A stretch of 62,000 bases of DNA from Bugula neritina (taxonomy: Eukaryota > Bryozoa > Gymnolaemata > Cheilostomatida > Bugulidae). Shown piece after piece: positions 33,000-44,468 of this stretch. The notes under the pieces were generated by a model. The model did no database searches. It saw only the letters and a list, made by a program, of their open reading frames with translations, and was not told the origin of the DNA. A program made the translations under genes and the position numbers. Position 1 is the first letter of the stretch; every line of letters begins with the position of its first letter. Where the stretch lies: NCBI GenBank assembly GCA_964035545.1, contig OZ037772.1, positions 10,915,818-10,977,817 on the forward strand, written 5' to 3'.

Positions 33000-34772
33000 T
33001 TGAAGTTATTACATCAATACTATACAACACAACTCGCTGAAAGTTAGAAGGAAAGTTCCACAAAGAAACTACAAGTTGTTGTATATATATTATGGTGTTA
33101 AGTATATACAGTATTGGAATGTAAATTATTATAATTAACCTAAAAACATCGATAAGTTTAGCAGAATAATTTGCATTTTAATTAGAATTTTCAAAAGTTT
33201 TCCGTAATTATGCCATTAAATTATAATAAAGTCTCTCTTGATTAGAATAAACTGCTGTGTAATTGTAAAAAAATCAAGTGTGTTTTAACCTATTACTGCC
33301 TACATTATACTCTCCAGAGTTGGATTTTAAAGGATACATACAATTCATTTTAGTTGAGGTTATTGAAATACTAACCACTAAATTAGGATGCAGTATGCAT
33401 ATATTAACAACCAGTGTGCTATGATGGAAGGTAACCTTCATTTCATAACATTAAATATATAAGCATATTATATTAGTAATAGTAATACAAGCATTTATAA
33501 TATCATACTTTTTCCATTTATAAAACAATTATAAACAAAACAGTTTCACTAAATTGTTTTGTGCAAAAAATATATAATACAATGCTATATAATGCAAAGT
33601 TATATATTATGCAACATTAAATAATACTATTAATTACATAATATTATATAGTGTAATGTTATGCACTATGCAGCATTACATAATATATTATATAATGCAA
33701 TGTTATGCAACAGTACACAACAATCTACGCTCTGTACACTGCTATATTCTTGCGAGTCATGTCTCATGTGAGTGAAGCAAAAGTTTCATTGTGATTCTTC
33801 ACATGCCATGAAAGCACACATCAATTGAACATAATTGATTGATTGATTATTGATACATCTGATCGGGTTTATTCCAAAATATCTATCAAACTATTGGCTA
33901 AGCTACGGAAGGCTTCATTTTTTGTCACATGAGCTGACAAAATGACATCAATTCGGGCTGCCTTCATGACTATTTTTACAAATGCCGACAATTATACTAA
34001 TGGGTGATCATTCGCATGAGAACTGTTAGAAAGTGCCCGATATTCAACACTCTAGTGTAGTTTTCAAAGTCGATAGGCTCAACTAGCACCCTAACCAAGA
34101 GGCATATGTCAATTCAAGAATTTAGGCTTCATTATAGTTGCTCATAGATGTAACAGCCTTCATAGCGGATTTCCCTTATGTAAGGAAATTACATCTTCCC
34201 CCTATTTACAATGAAATCTTTCTTGCATGTTGTACCATGAACAAAAGTGAAATTATATTAAGATGAGCAACATAGGTAAGCTAGGAAATGCACTTTAATT
34301 AATTGCTATTGACTAACTCAAATGACATTGTTTCACTAGTGCAAAATTTTCTTGCCAACAAAAAATAATCCCCCTTCTTTTCTGAAGCAATTGTAGCAGC
34401 CTGAATGTTGCTTCCAAATGCCGGCACTTTTATTAATCATAAGGGATTTGCAAACCGCCTGTTTCGATATCCTCAAACTTGAGGAAAACCTGTCAGGTTT
34501 AGGGATTATTCCAAAAACTGGTGGTGATGAAAGCCAGCCTACATAATGGTTTGCAGTTGTTATTAATCACCATCAACTTTACGAGTCATTAGCAGGGAAG
34601 CTTGCGGTTATCACGACTCTACTCCAACGTGTGTCACTCAGATTGCTAACTGCTGATTCTACGTACTCTACTTCCCTGGTGAGTGAACCCTGAACCAAAT
34701 TACTCTTAGAGTTGCTTGCTTTTTATCTTTGATGATTAGCAATTTTAATATTCATATGCCCCTTCGTATGTT

Positions 34773-34935
34773 TCAAGTCTCCATCCCTGATAGCAAGAGT
34801 GGCTTCAAAGACCTGTTGGTTTACTGTGACAAAATAGCTGACTAATAGTGACCTATAGCTTTTACTGGGGCTCAAACCACTGCAGGCACTTCTTTATGAG
34901 GCCAGCACTCTATTCCCTAGAGTCTAGACCATGGT
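34773..34935 (-). mobile_element. Diverged tRNA-derived SINE, minus strand
   Basis: Recognisable blocks are CAAGTCTCCATCCCTGATAG, ACTGGGGCTCAAACCACTGC (decayed box B) and CCCTAGAGTCTAGACCATGG. A better-preserved copy in the same orientation follows 20 bases later. Confidence 0.55.
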
Positions 34936-34956
34936 TACGTAGTCTTATAAAAAAAG

Positions 34957-35182
34957 CTCACGCAAGTTTATAGTCACTATCCCTGTGAGAAACCCCTGAT
35001 GAAAAGGGTTTTGTTAAAGCAAGTTAAAAACTTATTTTAAATGAGATGCATGCAGGAGCAATTATGACTGGATGCTCTTTTTAAGATCACCAATGGCCTT
35101 TGTCGGGTTCGAACCCATGACCTCGTGGTACTAGGCTCTAATATAATCTAAACGCTCTAATCCCTAGACCACGGCTGCTCCC
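34957..35182 (-). mobile_element. tRNA-derived SINE, minus strand
   Basis: CTCACGCAAGTTTATAGTCA through to GGTTCGAACCCATGACC and CTAGACCACGGCTGCTCCC on the complementary reading. Box B is intact. A short extra CTCTAATATAATCTAAA in the head distinguishes it from its relatives. Confidence 0.87.
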
Positions 35183-38100
35183 TATGGTTACCGTAGTCTT
35201 ATACAGTAATATAATTTAGAAGACTTTTATTTATTGTTCTAAAACCCACACTATTTGAAATTGGGGGGGGGAGGGACCTGATAACTCTTTTACTTCAAAA
35301 ACATAAATAAATTGTTTCATCGACTTATTGAAACCTTGCTATTGCAATTATTTGCTTTTGAAGCTCTGTTTAGTGACCACTTTATCCTGGTTAATAGCAA
35401 TAATTATGGTAATAGTTATATAACTCTGTTTGTATTACAATAATTATATAAACTGCATAATCCTAGTTGTATCAATTAATGTTATGCACATTTGACTGAT
35501 AGACCTAGACAGAGTTATGCTCTGAGTAATTAATGCTCATCATAAGCCCTAAGTCACAATAGTAATTGTTGGAAAGTTCAACTTGTGAAAATAGGAGTTG
35601 TGGCCCTTGTTTAAAATTGGTGTCTGATTAAAGCTACTTACTGAATTGTAGCCTTTGGTCCCATTAAATGAAATCCTCCTCTACAGAAAAAATCTCATTG
35701 TTCAAGCACCAAATAGCCAATAAGAACAAATCTGGCTAATACGTTACCTCTCCACTGTAAAGTAAGTAAAGCATTCTATTCCTTCATTCATAACTGATTT
35801 ATAATTGTAGATGACTTTATTAGGAAGGGCTATAAATTTGGAGCAAATTGGAAACAGAAAATCATTTTAAAATTTCATATTTGATAACAAGAATTGTGAT
35901 ACGAGAGAGCATTACAAAATTTTGACAAAAGTTTATAGTTTCCACCCATAATAGTACAATTACCTGAAAAAATGTTATAAAGCTACTCAAATATATAACG
36001 TTATAACTTAATACAGTTACTATAATATAATGATTGTGATTTAGATTAATTATTGTGTAAAATATAGAACTGTGTTGCATAACTTCAAAGTTTTATAGAT
36101 ATGTAACTCTAAAAAATTATAGCAAATTTTGAGCAATTTGTCTAACTAGTCACATATAAGTAATTAGATTCTGTAGCTGCACCAAACGATTATGCAATAG
36201 TTCCCAAACTAGAATTCTCATTAATAATAATCATTTTGGGCTATTTAAATTAATTTATAAAAAAATATTAATATCTTTTGGCAATTTTTCTAAAGACATT
36301 ACCATAACTATGAACAACAGTTATTGCAGCCAACTTTTATAAAGCCAACAGCTTTTAGATTCAAACAATTTGTACTAAATTTTGGGCAAACTTTCACCTC
36401 CAGGGTATAGTTTGACTTACAAATAGAGAACTGTATTCTACTGGTTGTTACCTGATCAAATACCACTGACTTTAATTAGCTGTCATATCTCCAACTAGCT
36501 TTACTTCCATACAACAGGATATGGCTAACATATCATCTCCATATCAACATTTAGGTATAGAGCTGTGCCATTACATAATTTATTCCAAATATTATAATGA
36601 TTTAGAGTTAAATACTAGCATGGTGCAATTTTTTACAACAAAAAAATAACTTACAAATTGGTATTTATTAAATGCATGCAAGAAACTTTGTAATGACTGC
36701 AGAGAAAATTTAAATTAATTTCAATTTGCGATTTTATTAATACAAACTGGTACAGCACTAAGTGGCACAATATTAGGCCCAATATATTATTTGGAAAGCA
36801 ATATGTAGGTTACATACTTAATTGAATAATAATTTGCATTTATAACATTTTTGAATAGTAATTGAAATGTTAATGAGATAAGAGAGGTGGTGTTTACGTT
36901 AAGTATTTTATTACTAGTTAGATAATGGGACATTAATTATAGCTAGATGTTGACTTGTTAGCTGTGTATGTAATATTAGTCAGCTTTACATATTGTAACC
37001 CAATTACTGGCCATATATATATTACTGGTCACATATATATTGCTAATCATATATATGATATATTACTAGGTATAATGTATATAGAAGACATAATATTCTG
37101 GGTCTTATATTACGCAATTATGACACTAATGTTACTGGTCATATAATATATGTCACATTGTTAGTCGTGTATGTGATATATTGCTATATAGCTATGATAT
37201 ATGCAATATATTACATATAGTACATTTTTGACACGAATATTTATTCAATTTATAGCTTTGTTCAGATAGCCAGCCTTTACCTGTAGTAATTGAATTGTAG
37301 TACCTAACATGTATATGATTGTAAATAATAAGGAATAGTTAGAAGACAACTTCCAAAAATCTGCAATGACAATATATTATACATGTCTAAATGTATTTAT
37401 TAACGAGAAAAATTTAAAAACTTATGCACGAATCTGATTCTACTGTAATTAATTAAGTGTATATTTTTGTTTTTGTAATTTCATAAAGTGCTACAACAAA
37501 CAGTATTTCACGCTCAATTCGAAATTTGTAACTTACAGTTTGACTTTAATCCTTTGTGGACTCTATCTTGTGGAACAGCAATCAAGCTACAAGTTTGACA
37601 TCTTAATGTGCTTATTCATGTATAGAGTGCTTTAGTATAGCAAAGCTCAATGTTAAAGCTTTCAGATTCAAAGAAGCAATTTCTTAGATATTGTTTATGT
37701 ACTTGATGCAATCTCAAAAGTTATTCTATAATCATAAGCTATTTCTATTGCACTATAGAATGAGAATAGCGTTTTTTTTAGTGCAATAAACACATCAATA
37801 AATTTAAATTAAAATTTTATTTGGATTAAGAAGTATATAGAGTTCTGTAACATACACATTATTACTTTATTATTACACAACAATTAGTTACAGTATATAG
37901 TTTATAGACTGGAAAAGTAAATAAATAAAACATTTAAATACATTTAATACATGGGCTTTATGTATTATTATTATAATCAATCATATTTGAAATACTTCGA
38001 TTGAGTGTAAGAGAGAAAAACTGGTAGCATTAGCCAATCCATTATATATAAGCAAACAATAGGTAGTATTATTATACTGCTTTAATCTTAATATTATACA

Positions 38101-38230
38101 AAGTAATAAACAAGCAAAATATATTTATGTAGACTAATCATCTACAAAAATATTGATTATTTTAAAAATAAATTTGGACACAATTTCATCATCTTTAGTA
38201 TAAACACTATAATATGTATATTATATAAAC

Positions 38231-38441
38231 TCACGCAAGTTTATAGTCACTATTTCTGTGAGAAACCCCTGATGTAAAGGGTTTTGTGTTAGAACAGGCT
38301 AAAGACTTATTCAAATGGGGCACAGGAGCACTTATATGACTGGATGCTCTTCCTAGCATCACCAATGGCCTTTGTTCGGCTCGAACCCATGACTCCGTGT
38401 TCACAAAGCAAACGCTTTAACCCCTAGACCACAGCTGCTCC
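38231..38441 (-). mobile_element. tRNA-derived SINE just downstream of receptor R1
   Basis: CTCACGCAAGTTTATAGTCA at the left, GAGAAACCCCTGATGTAAAG, CACCAATGGCCTTTG, box B remnant GGCTCGAACCCATGA and CTAGACCACAGCTGCTCCC at the right. It starts about 110 bases after the R1 stop codon in the same orientation as R1, so it is probably carried in the R1 3' UTR. Confidence 0.87.
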
Positions 38442-38552
38442 CATAAAACTATATTATATACTTGGATACATTAAACACATTGTCAAGATGTTATAAAATA
38501 AACATAAGTATCAGATAAAGCCAACACAAGTCAATATAAAGCTGGTTTGCTT

Positions 38553-41500
38553 TTAGAACTCATCTTTGCTACTATACAAGTCGTTATCCACCATTTCCAG
38601 TGACTCATCAGGAGTTGTCCTACTTTTTGTTTTGTTGGCAGCTAGAATACTGCTATAGCATTGGTTTTCCTCTGATTCTCTGTAAACATACAAAAGAAGT
38701 ATTATATTGTTTAATTTAATATTATATTGACTTAATGGAGAGATTCAGCTTGGATAGCCCTATTCATCGCTTACTTCCTTTTTCACTTCTCTCTACTATA
38801 TGTAGTACTAAGCATATATTAGTGACTATATGTAGTAATGACTATGTAGTAGTTACTATGTAGTAGTAACTATAGATTAGTGACTATGTGGTAGTTACTA
38901 TGTAGTATAGTGACTATGTAGTAGTGACTATAGAATAGTGACCGTGTATTAGTGACTCTTCAGTATTGACTTATATCTATTAGTGACTATTGCATAGTAA
39001 ATAATATGTAGCAGTATATTTTTTGGATATAATAATGTAATAGCAATGCTGTAAGACAGGTAGTAATGTCCATTACCAAGTAGCGGGAGACATTGTGAAA
39101 TAGCTAGTATTGTGAACACAGATGGCAAGTTAAACATATCTGCAACTGTTTAAAATTCATTTCAGCTAATTATCCTGGAAATTGATGCCATGCTTAATGT
39201 AATTACTCTAGCAATTCGCAAAACTCACATGTATAATGTATAATGTTCAATAAAATTTACCATAGATTGAGTAAAATCAATAATTAATTCAATACTAAAG
39301 ACAACATGCAACTAGCATGAGGTGGCTATAGCAATTCCTTTTACAAAACTGACTGAAAGCATGTATAGCTCTGGTGATTCCCAGAGTTATAAAGTGTTAA
39401 GTTCTAACCTGTGCCTCTTCTGCCCAGAGTTGCTGTAGAGTGTGTCAGCTGTCTCTGTTTGCCATCTTGAGTCAGCTACAGGGGCAGCATCTTCAGTATT
39501 TGCCCCTGGAACTATAAGAGATACAAGTGAGTGAGTGTACGTACTCATGCTAACATTATTATGTGCATCCATAGTGCTGCATGGAGTGCTATAGTAGAAT
39601 TATATCTCTTGATTAATTAGCGTTATGTTATTTGTGCTAAGAGTTACCTACTCTATTATCGAATATTCTGAGTTTCAATAATGCAATAACAGGATCAGCT
39701 ATAGCAAAATAAATATGCTAAGTAATCTCGATATCTCTATTGTTTTATCAGTTGCCATATTAAAATCAAAGCCGCCAACAAACTAAAACAAAACAAAACA
39801 ATAGTTTTGCAATAATTACTTGGAGTTATAAAACTGCATTTTAAAACTAATAGCCCTTACTTTCTGTAACTTCATACGCATTGGGGACATGCACTGAGCC
39901 ACCCTCATTTTGTGGATCAGCTGCTAAATCATCAGCGTCTTCGTATAAGTTGTGGGCAGGATCTGAGCTATCTTCAGTATCTTCATACACATTGGAGACA
40001 CCATCAGGATTAGCCTCAACATCATCAGCAAAATCGTACTCATTAGGGGCATCCTCTGAGCCACCCTCAACGTCATCAGCAAACTCGTACTCATTAGGGG
40101 CGTCCTCTGAGCCACCCTCAATGTCCTCAGCAAACTCGTACTCATTAGGGGCGTCCCCTGAGCCACCCTCAATGTCCTCAGCATACTCGTATGTATTGGG
40201 GACACAGTCTGAACTGGAAGGTTTATGGCTGCTGTAGTCAGGTGGCTGAAGAGTGAAATAAGGAGCTGAGCTGCCTCTCGCTTGCGTAGCCACTAACTCA
40301 ACTTCCTTTTCCCTTTGAAAGAAAACATTCAACAATTCTTGAGCACACAAAAGGCTACTAAATGTAGGTCTAAATTTTAAGCATACGTATGCGTGTTGAA
40401 TACTTCCTCTTTTTTACAAGAGTTAGCATAGAAGCAGAAGTAGACCACAAACCTTTGAACAGATCTTCGTCTCACTAGGCACACAGCCAGTATTATGATA
40501 ATACTAATTAGTAGTAGAAATCCTACACTGACGGCTACTGCTATTATGGTTATGAAATTGTTCCCCTTTTTGTCACTGGATGTTGTAGTCTCACCTGCTG
40601 GTATTAAAGCTTAGAGTAATATATTTTACACAAGGCTCTAAGTGTAATTTTTAAAGTACATTGTTTTGCATGTATGAAAAAAACTTGCATGATTACTAAA
40701 TAGATTAGTATTTGACAAAGGCAGCAGCTATAACATTATGCACTATGCCAATATGACCGCTTGGCAGAAATATGACGAAAACAAAACGGCTTGCATAGGC
40801 AGATAATTTTCTTTAGCCCAGTTTTGCTTTACCAAAACAAATACGTGTTTAATGTTAGCCAAAGCCTCCTGTCACATTTAGAAATCGGCAATAAATTATA
40901 TTTTCGTAGCTATGCATTTTAATATGCTATAGAGCTAAGGTCATGCAGACAAAAAAGCTTTATCACTCTCAGAAAAGATTATTGGAGATGCAAAAATCAC
41001 TGGCTAAAAATATTTATTGCAATTGCTAGGTAAAATCTTAAACTTGAATTCTGAAAGATTATAATTATGTGCTGGTTTGATTATTGATTAAAATATAAAC
41101 TGTTCTATTTAATAACTAGTTGAAAATATGAGGGTGCTTAGTTTGAAAATTGCTTATTCTATTGTTATAAAAATTTAAAAATACCTCCTTGCCCTTTGCT
41201 AGTATATCTGGCTGACTCCCAAGTTGACGCCGACATAGGTGTTGATGATGTCATAGCAGAGGATGATGATGTCATAGCAGAGGATGATGATGTCACAGCA
41301 GAGGATGATGATGTCATAGCAGAGGATGATGATGTCATGGCAGAGGATGATGATGTCACAGCAGAGGATGATGATGTCATAACAGAGGATGATGATGTCA
41401 TGGCAGAGGATGATGATGTCATAGCAGAGGATGATGTCGTTTTTAGTGGTGATGAGGTTGTAGTAGTAAATGTTGAAGTCTTAGCAGATGTTGATGATGA

Positions 41501-44468
41501 CCCTGTTGCTAGGGATGACCCCGTTGCTAGAGATGACCCTGTTGCTAGGGATGACCCTGTGCTTGGCTGTGAGATTGTTATAGTAGTGGAAACTGCTGAC
41601 GCAGGACCACTCACACATTCAGGTATAGCAGATCCAGTGTCTGTCTCAAGATGTCCAGTTTCACTGTCACATGTTAGAAGAGTTGAAGAATCTCCTCTTA
41701 GCTGGAATCCTTCTGCACATCCTACTACTTGTATGTATGCACGGTTATCCTGTACAACTGGTTGGAGTATGGAGTTATCTGTCTCACATCTGACTACTGA
41801 AATATTTTGTATCACATGTAAAATAATATACCAAGTATTAAGTTTCATTAATTCATTATCAAATAGTTAATGGTTATATGCTTAAAAAGAGTAAAAAAGA
41901 AAATAGCATTAACCCTAAATAAAAACTTTCTTTTATAATTTCTCTAAAATAAAATTTGCAGTTTATAAAAAATATTTTTACATCCATGGGAATAAAAAAT
42001 TAACTTAGCTTAGATTTAAAGTAATTGCAACTCAGAATGTATTAAGTTAAAAATATATCTACCTACGTTTGAAGTTATGTTTGATATTTTGAGACTGACA
42101 ACTACACAAATTGCATAATGCATGGAGGCCACTTGAGCATCCATATTGAAGTTATCAGTGGTAGAGGCTGAATGCTAAGCATACTCACCAAGAAAGTTTA
42201 AAATTAAAGATAAATACAATTTAGAATTTCTGTTCATGTAGAGACTTCAGGGTCAATGTATTTTAATTGAAAAAAAGATTGGAATGCTTTTAAAATACAT
42301 TTATATAACTATTTATATAAGAGTATGGTATACTGATTGCAGTTTATAGTAAAAAAAATTGCAGTCTACAATGACGTGGCTAAGCTTTTAAAATATATTT
42401 ATAAGCTTTAAGAAAAGTTGATGAAGCTCAATTTACTGAAAATACTTTTTATACATTCTAAATTTCAGGTATCTATACGGGATAAATATTCAAAGCTGAG
42501 CATAAAAGAAAAACTCAATTTTTCAAGTTATTACTTTGAAAAACATTTTAGTAATGAAGTTTTTATAATTCCTTGACTGTCATTTTAAATACGGTATTAT
42601 TTATAATAAAAAATTCAAGTTTGAACTCAATGTTAAAAAAACAACATACCCAGTTTTTTGTGAGATTAAAGAAAGTTTTTTTTAAATTATAAAACTATAA
42701 AACAAGCAGACTTAAATAAAAATATTATGCAAAGTAAAAGTTATTTTAGAAGCTTTATTTAAAATTATAAATATCCAAAACATATAAATCAACATAGATA
42801 CAAATATTTTTAAACGATAAACAAGTTATTAGTTATTTTGATTTATAAGGCTATATAAGGATTTTAAAAAATTTCATTCAGTCACAATTCTAACTTTACT
42901 GTAAGTAATTGAAAAAAAGTCCTTGGCCACTTGAAAAATTTTTTCCATCAGGGTTTCTCACAGGGTTGGCGATCATAGACTAATACGAGAGTTATAATTT
43001 TATTGCTTTTACCCACGATAAAGCCAATAAATCATAATTGTAATATTTATAAATTTTACTCACTTTTATAATCAATTCTGAACGTGGATTTTGGTTCTCC
43101 AGCTGCAGGCAATAAAAGATTTACAAATGGTTCATTAAACTGAAGTGTCTTCCACTTATAAATGCTATTAGAGCAGCTTTCAGTTTTATTCAATAAGCCA
43201 GGGCCATTAATGATTATGTAAGGAGGAGCATTTTCTTGGTTGAAACATCCACTTGATGGTAGCTTTCCTGCATAGTCCAAGTGTAGCCAGTACAGAGTGG
43301 GTAGGTTACAGAATGTTACAAGAGACGCTGCAGAAGTTGTGTATGTAGAAGTTGAAGATGAACTAAACTTCGGACTATAAATAGTTCCTTCAGAACTATC
43401 AGTTCCGTAGCATATCTGTTGTGTCTGATTCTCTTTGAAGGTGAACTCATCTATATCTAAAAGATAAATAGTATTTGATAAAACAGCTGCAAGTTGGAGA
43501 TGTGTCCACATTATTTACTATAATGTCTGCATGATACATAATAGTCATACACTTTAATATTTAAAATATTAAAAATGCTTTAAAACTTAATTACAGATTT
43601 TTGATATTTTCAAAGTGAGTATATCAGTTATAAGACAACATAATTTATATGAAAAAAATGTTTGTAACCAACTTTTAAAGGTGGAAATATTGAAATAGCA
43701 GTAAAATTAGTTGCATGCCTATATTCATAAACATTGAATGTAAATGATTTAAGCAATCATATTAATATAATTATCATAATTTTGTATTATCTACCAGCTA
43801 GATCACTTTCTGTTATGTTGCAATTCATTAACAGAAAATGAAATCAAAAACGAAAACATGCAGCTTAAGCAAATTATTGTTCTTTGTGTTTTTTATAGCA
43901 ACTGTAAAACATGCTACACACCTATGCATATATAGTTCTATTAATAATATATGCTAAAAGAAACACAGACTGCATTTTTTATTCTTTCCAAAACGTTGCA
44001 TATTCCGTTGCATATTTCTCTTTACATTATTAGAATAAAATATCAAATTTACTAATGCTCTTGTTGTACACTTGATAACAAGCAACTCTGTTGTTAAGAC
44101 ATGAAACGCAGTATACAGTAGCCATCAAATGTTTCTGTAGAAAGTCTTTCAGCCACCAGTTTGAACCAACAGTAGTTATATAGTGAAAAATGTAGGGCTT
44201 TGAAAGCAACAAGTGCATTAGCTAACAGAGCAAGAGATAGCTCCATATTAAGGACATCTTTATATAGTTGTACTGGGAACACACAAGATGAAATTTAACT
44301 CCTAATGACTAATCAAATTTCAATTAAATAAAACTTGAAGCAAACTCTGCTAATTTACTTTCAGTTCATAGTAAAGTACAAAATCTATATAAAACTGTAA
44401 CACTTACCATCAGAAGATGTTTCTTGCACAATACAAGAGCAGATTAGAAGTAGACAAAGGAAAAGCAT
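38553..44468 (-). CDS. Receptor R1: CUB-like, CCP, mucin stalk, membrane helix, acidic tyrosine-repeat tail
   Basis: Seven exons: 44408-44468, 43064-43456, 41185-41796, 40453-40597, 39861-40312, 39409-39511, 38553-38679; 630 residues, all phases agree. Residues 1-20 are a signal peptide (MLFLCLLLICSCIVQ). About 21-151 is a divergent CUB-like domain with four Cys (QICYG, VTFCN, SSGCF, ESCSN) ending FRIDYK. About 155-213 is a CCP/sushi-like domain with four Cys (RCET, VGCAEGF, LLTCDS, IPECV), lacking the usual Trp. A Ser/Thr stalk follows with TSSSSAM and LATGSS repeats. The membrane helix (about 370-395, TIIAVAVSVGFLLLI) is followed by VRRR. The tail of about 235 residues has YFTL, four copies of a 17-residue NEYEFAEDIEGGSEDAP-like repeat, NLYEDADD and a C-terminal DNDLYSSKD shared with R4. 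A surface receptor signalling by phosphotyrosine is inferred; no ligand is predictable. The acceptor of the helix exon is NAGNAG-ambiguous by three bases. Confidence 0.87.
38800..38965. repeat. AGTGACTATGTAGTAGT tandem repeat in an R1 intron
   Basis: Eight or so 15-20 bp degenerate units between the last two R1 exons. No coding content. Confidence 0.7.
40005..40210 (-). repeat. Coding 51-bp repeat in the R1 cytoplasmic tail
   Basis: Four tandem copies encode PNEYEFAEDIEGGSEDA-like 17-residue units, each with one or two Tyr followed by acidic residues. Copies differ by few substitutions and keep the reading frame, so number can change by whole units. Confidence 0.85.
41236..41440 (-). repeat. 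Coding 21-bp minisatellite in the R1 stalk
   Basis: About nine to ten copies of GATGATGATGTCATAGCAGA plus one base, which encode TSSSSAM/TSSSSAV on the minus strand. Next to it (about 41500-41565) four 18-bp copies encode LATGSS. Such Ser/Thr runs are typical of O-glycosylated stalks. The antisense frame is also open but is only the mirror of the repeat. Confidence 0.9.
42925..42995 (+). mobile_element. 3' fragment of a tRNA-derived SINE
   Basis: CCATCAGGGTTTCTCACAGG and GATCATAGACTAATACGAGA match the 3' end of the full copies. The tRNA head is absent. It lies in the intron between the CUB and CCP exons of R1, close to the inferred duplication breakpoint. Confidence 0.55.

Larger units (their letters stand above)
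29186..38552. other. Gene-poor spacer between the protease locus and the receptor cluster
   Basis: About 9.4 kb. The first few hundred bases should hold the protease promoter and 5' UTR, and the right end the 3' UTR of receptor R1. It contains several SINE copies, a short 15-20 bp repeat (ACCACCAGAGTAGAG type, about 29785-29905), AT-rich repeats (33560-33720, 37000-37220) and a less AT-rich stretch at about 33760-34690 that I cannot assign. No gene is supported. Confidence 0.6.

Noticed and set aside
39881-40237. 118-codon plus-strand open frame, Ser-rich
   Set aside because: Antisense mirror of the R1 tail repeat.
41196-41870. 224-codon plus-strand open frame rich in Asp and Val
   Set aside because: It is the antisense of the R1 stalk and CCP exon; the minus-strand frame has the domain, phases and splice sites.
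44094-44282. Short open frame beginning MELSLALLANALVAF, repeated at 50274-50471
   Set aside because: The two copies shift frame halfway and both lie in the intron between signal and CUB exons; similarity is due to recent duplication, not coding constraint.
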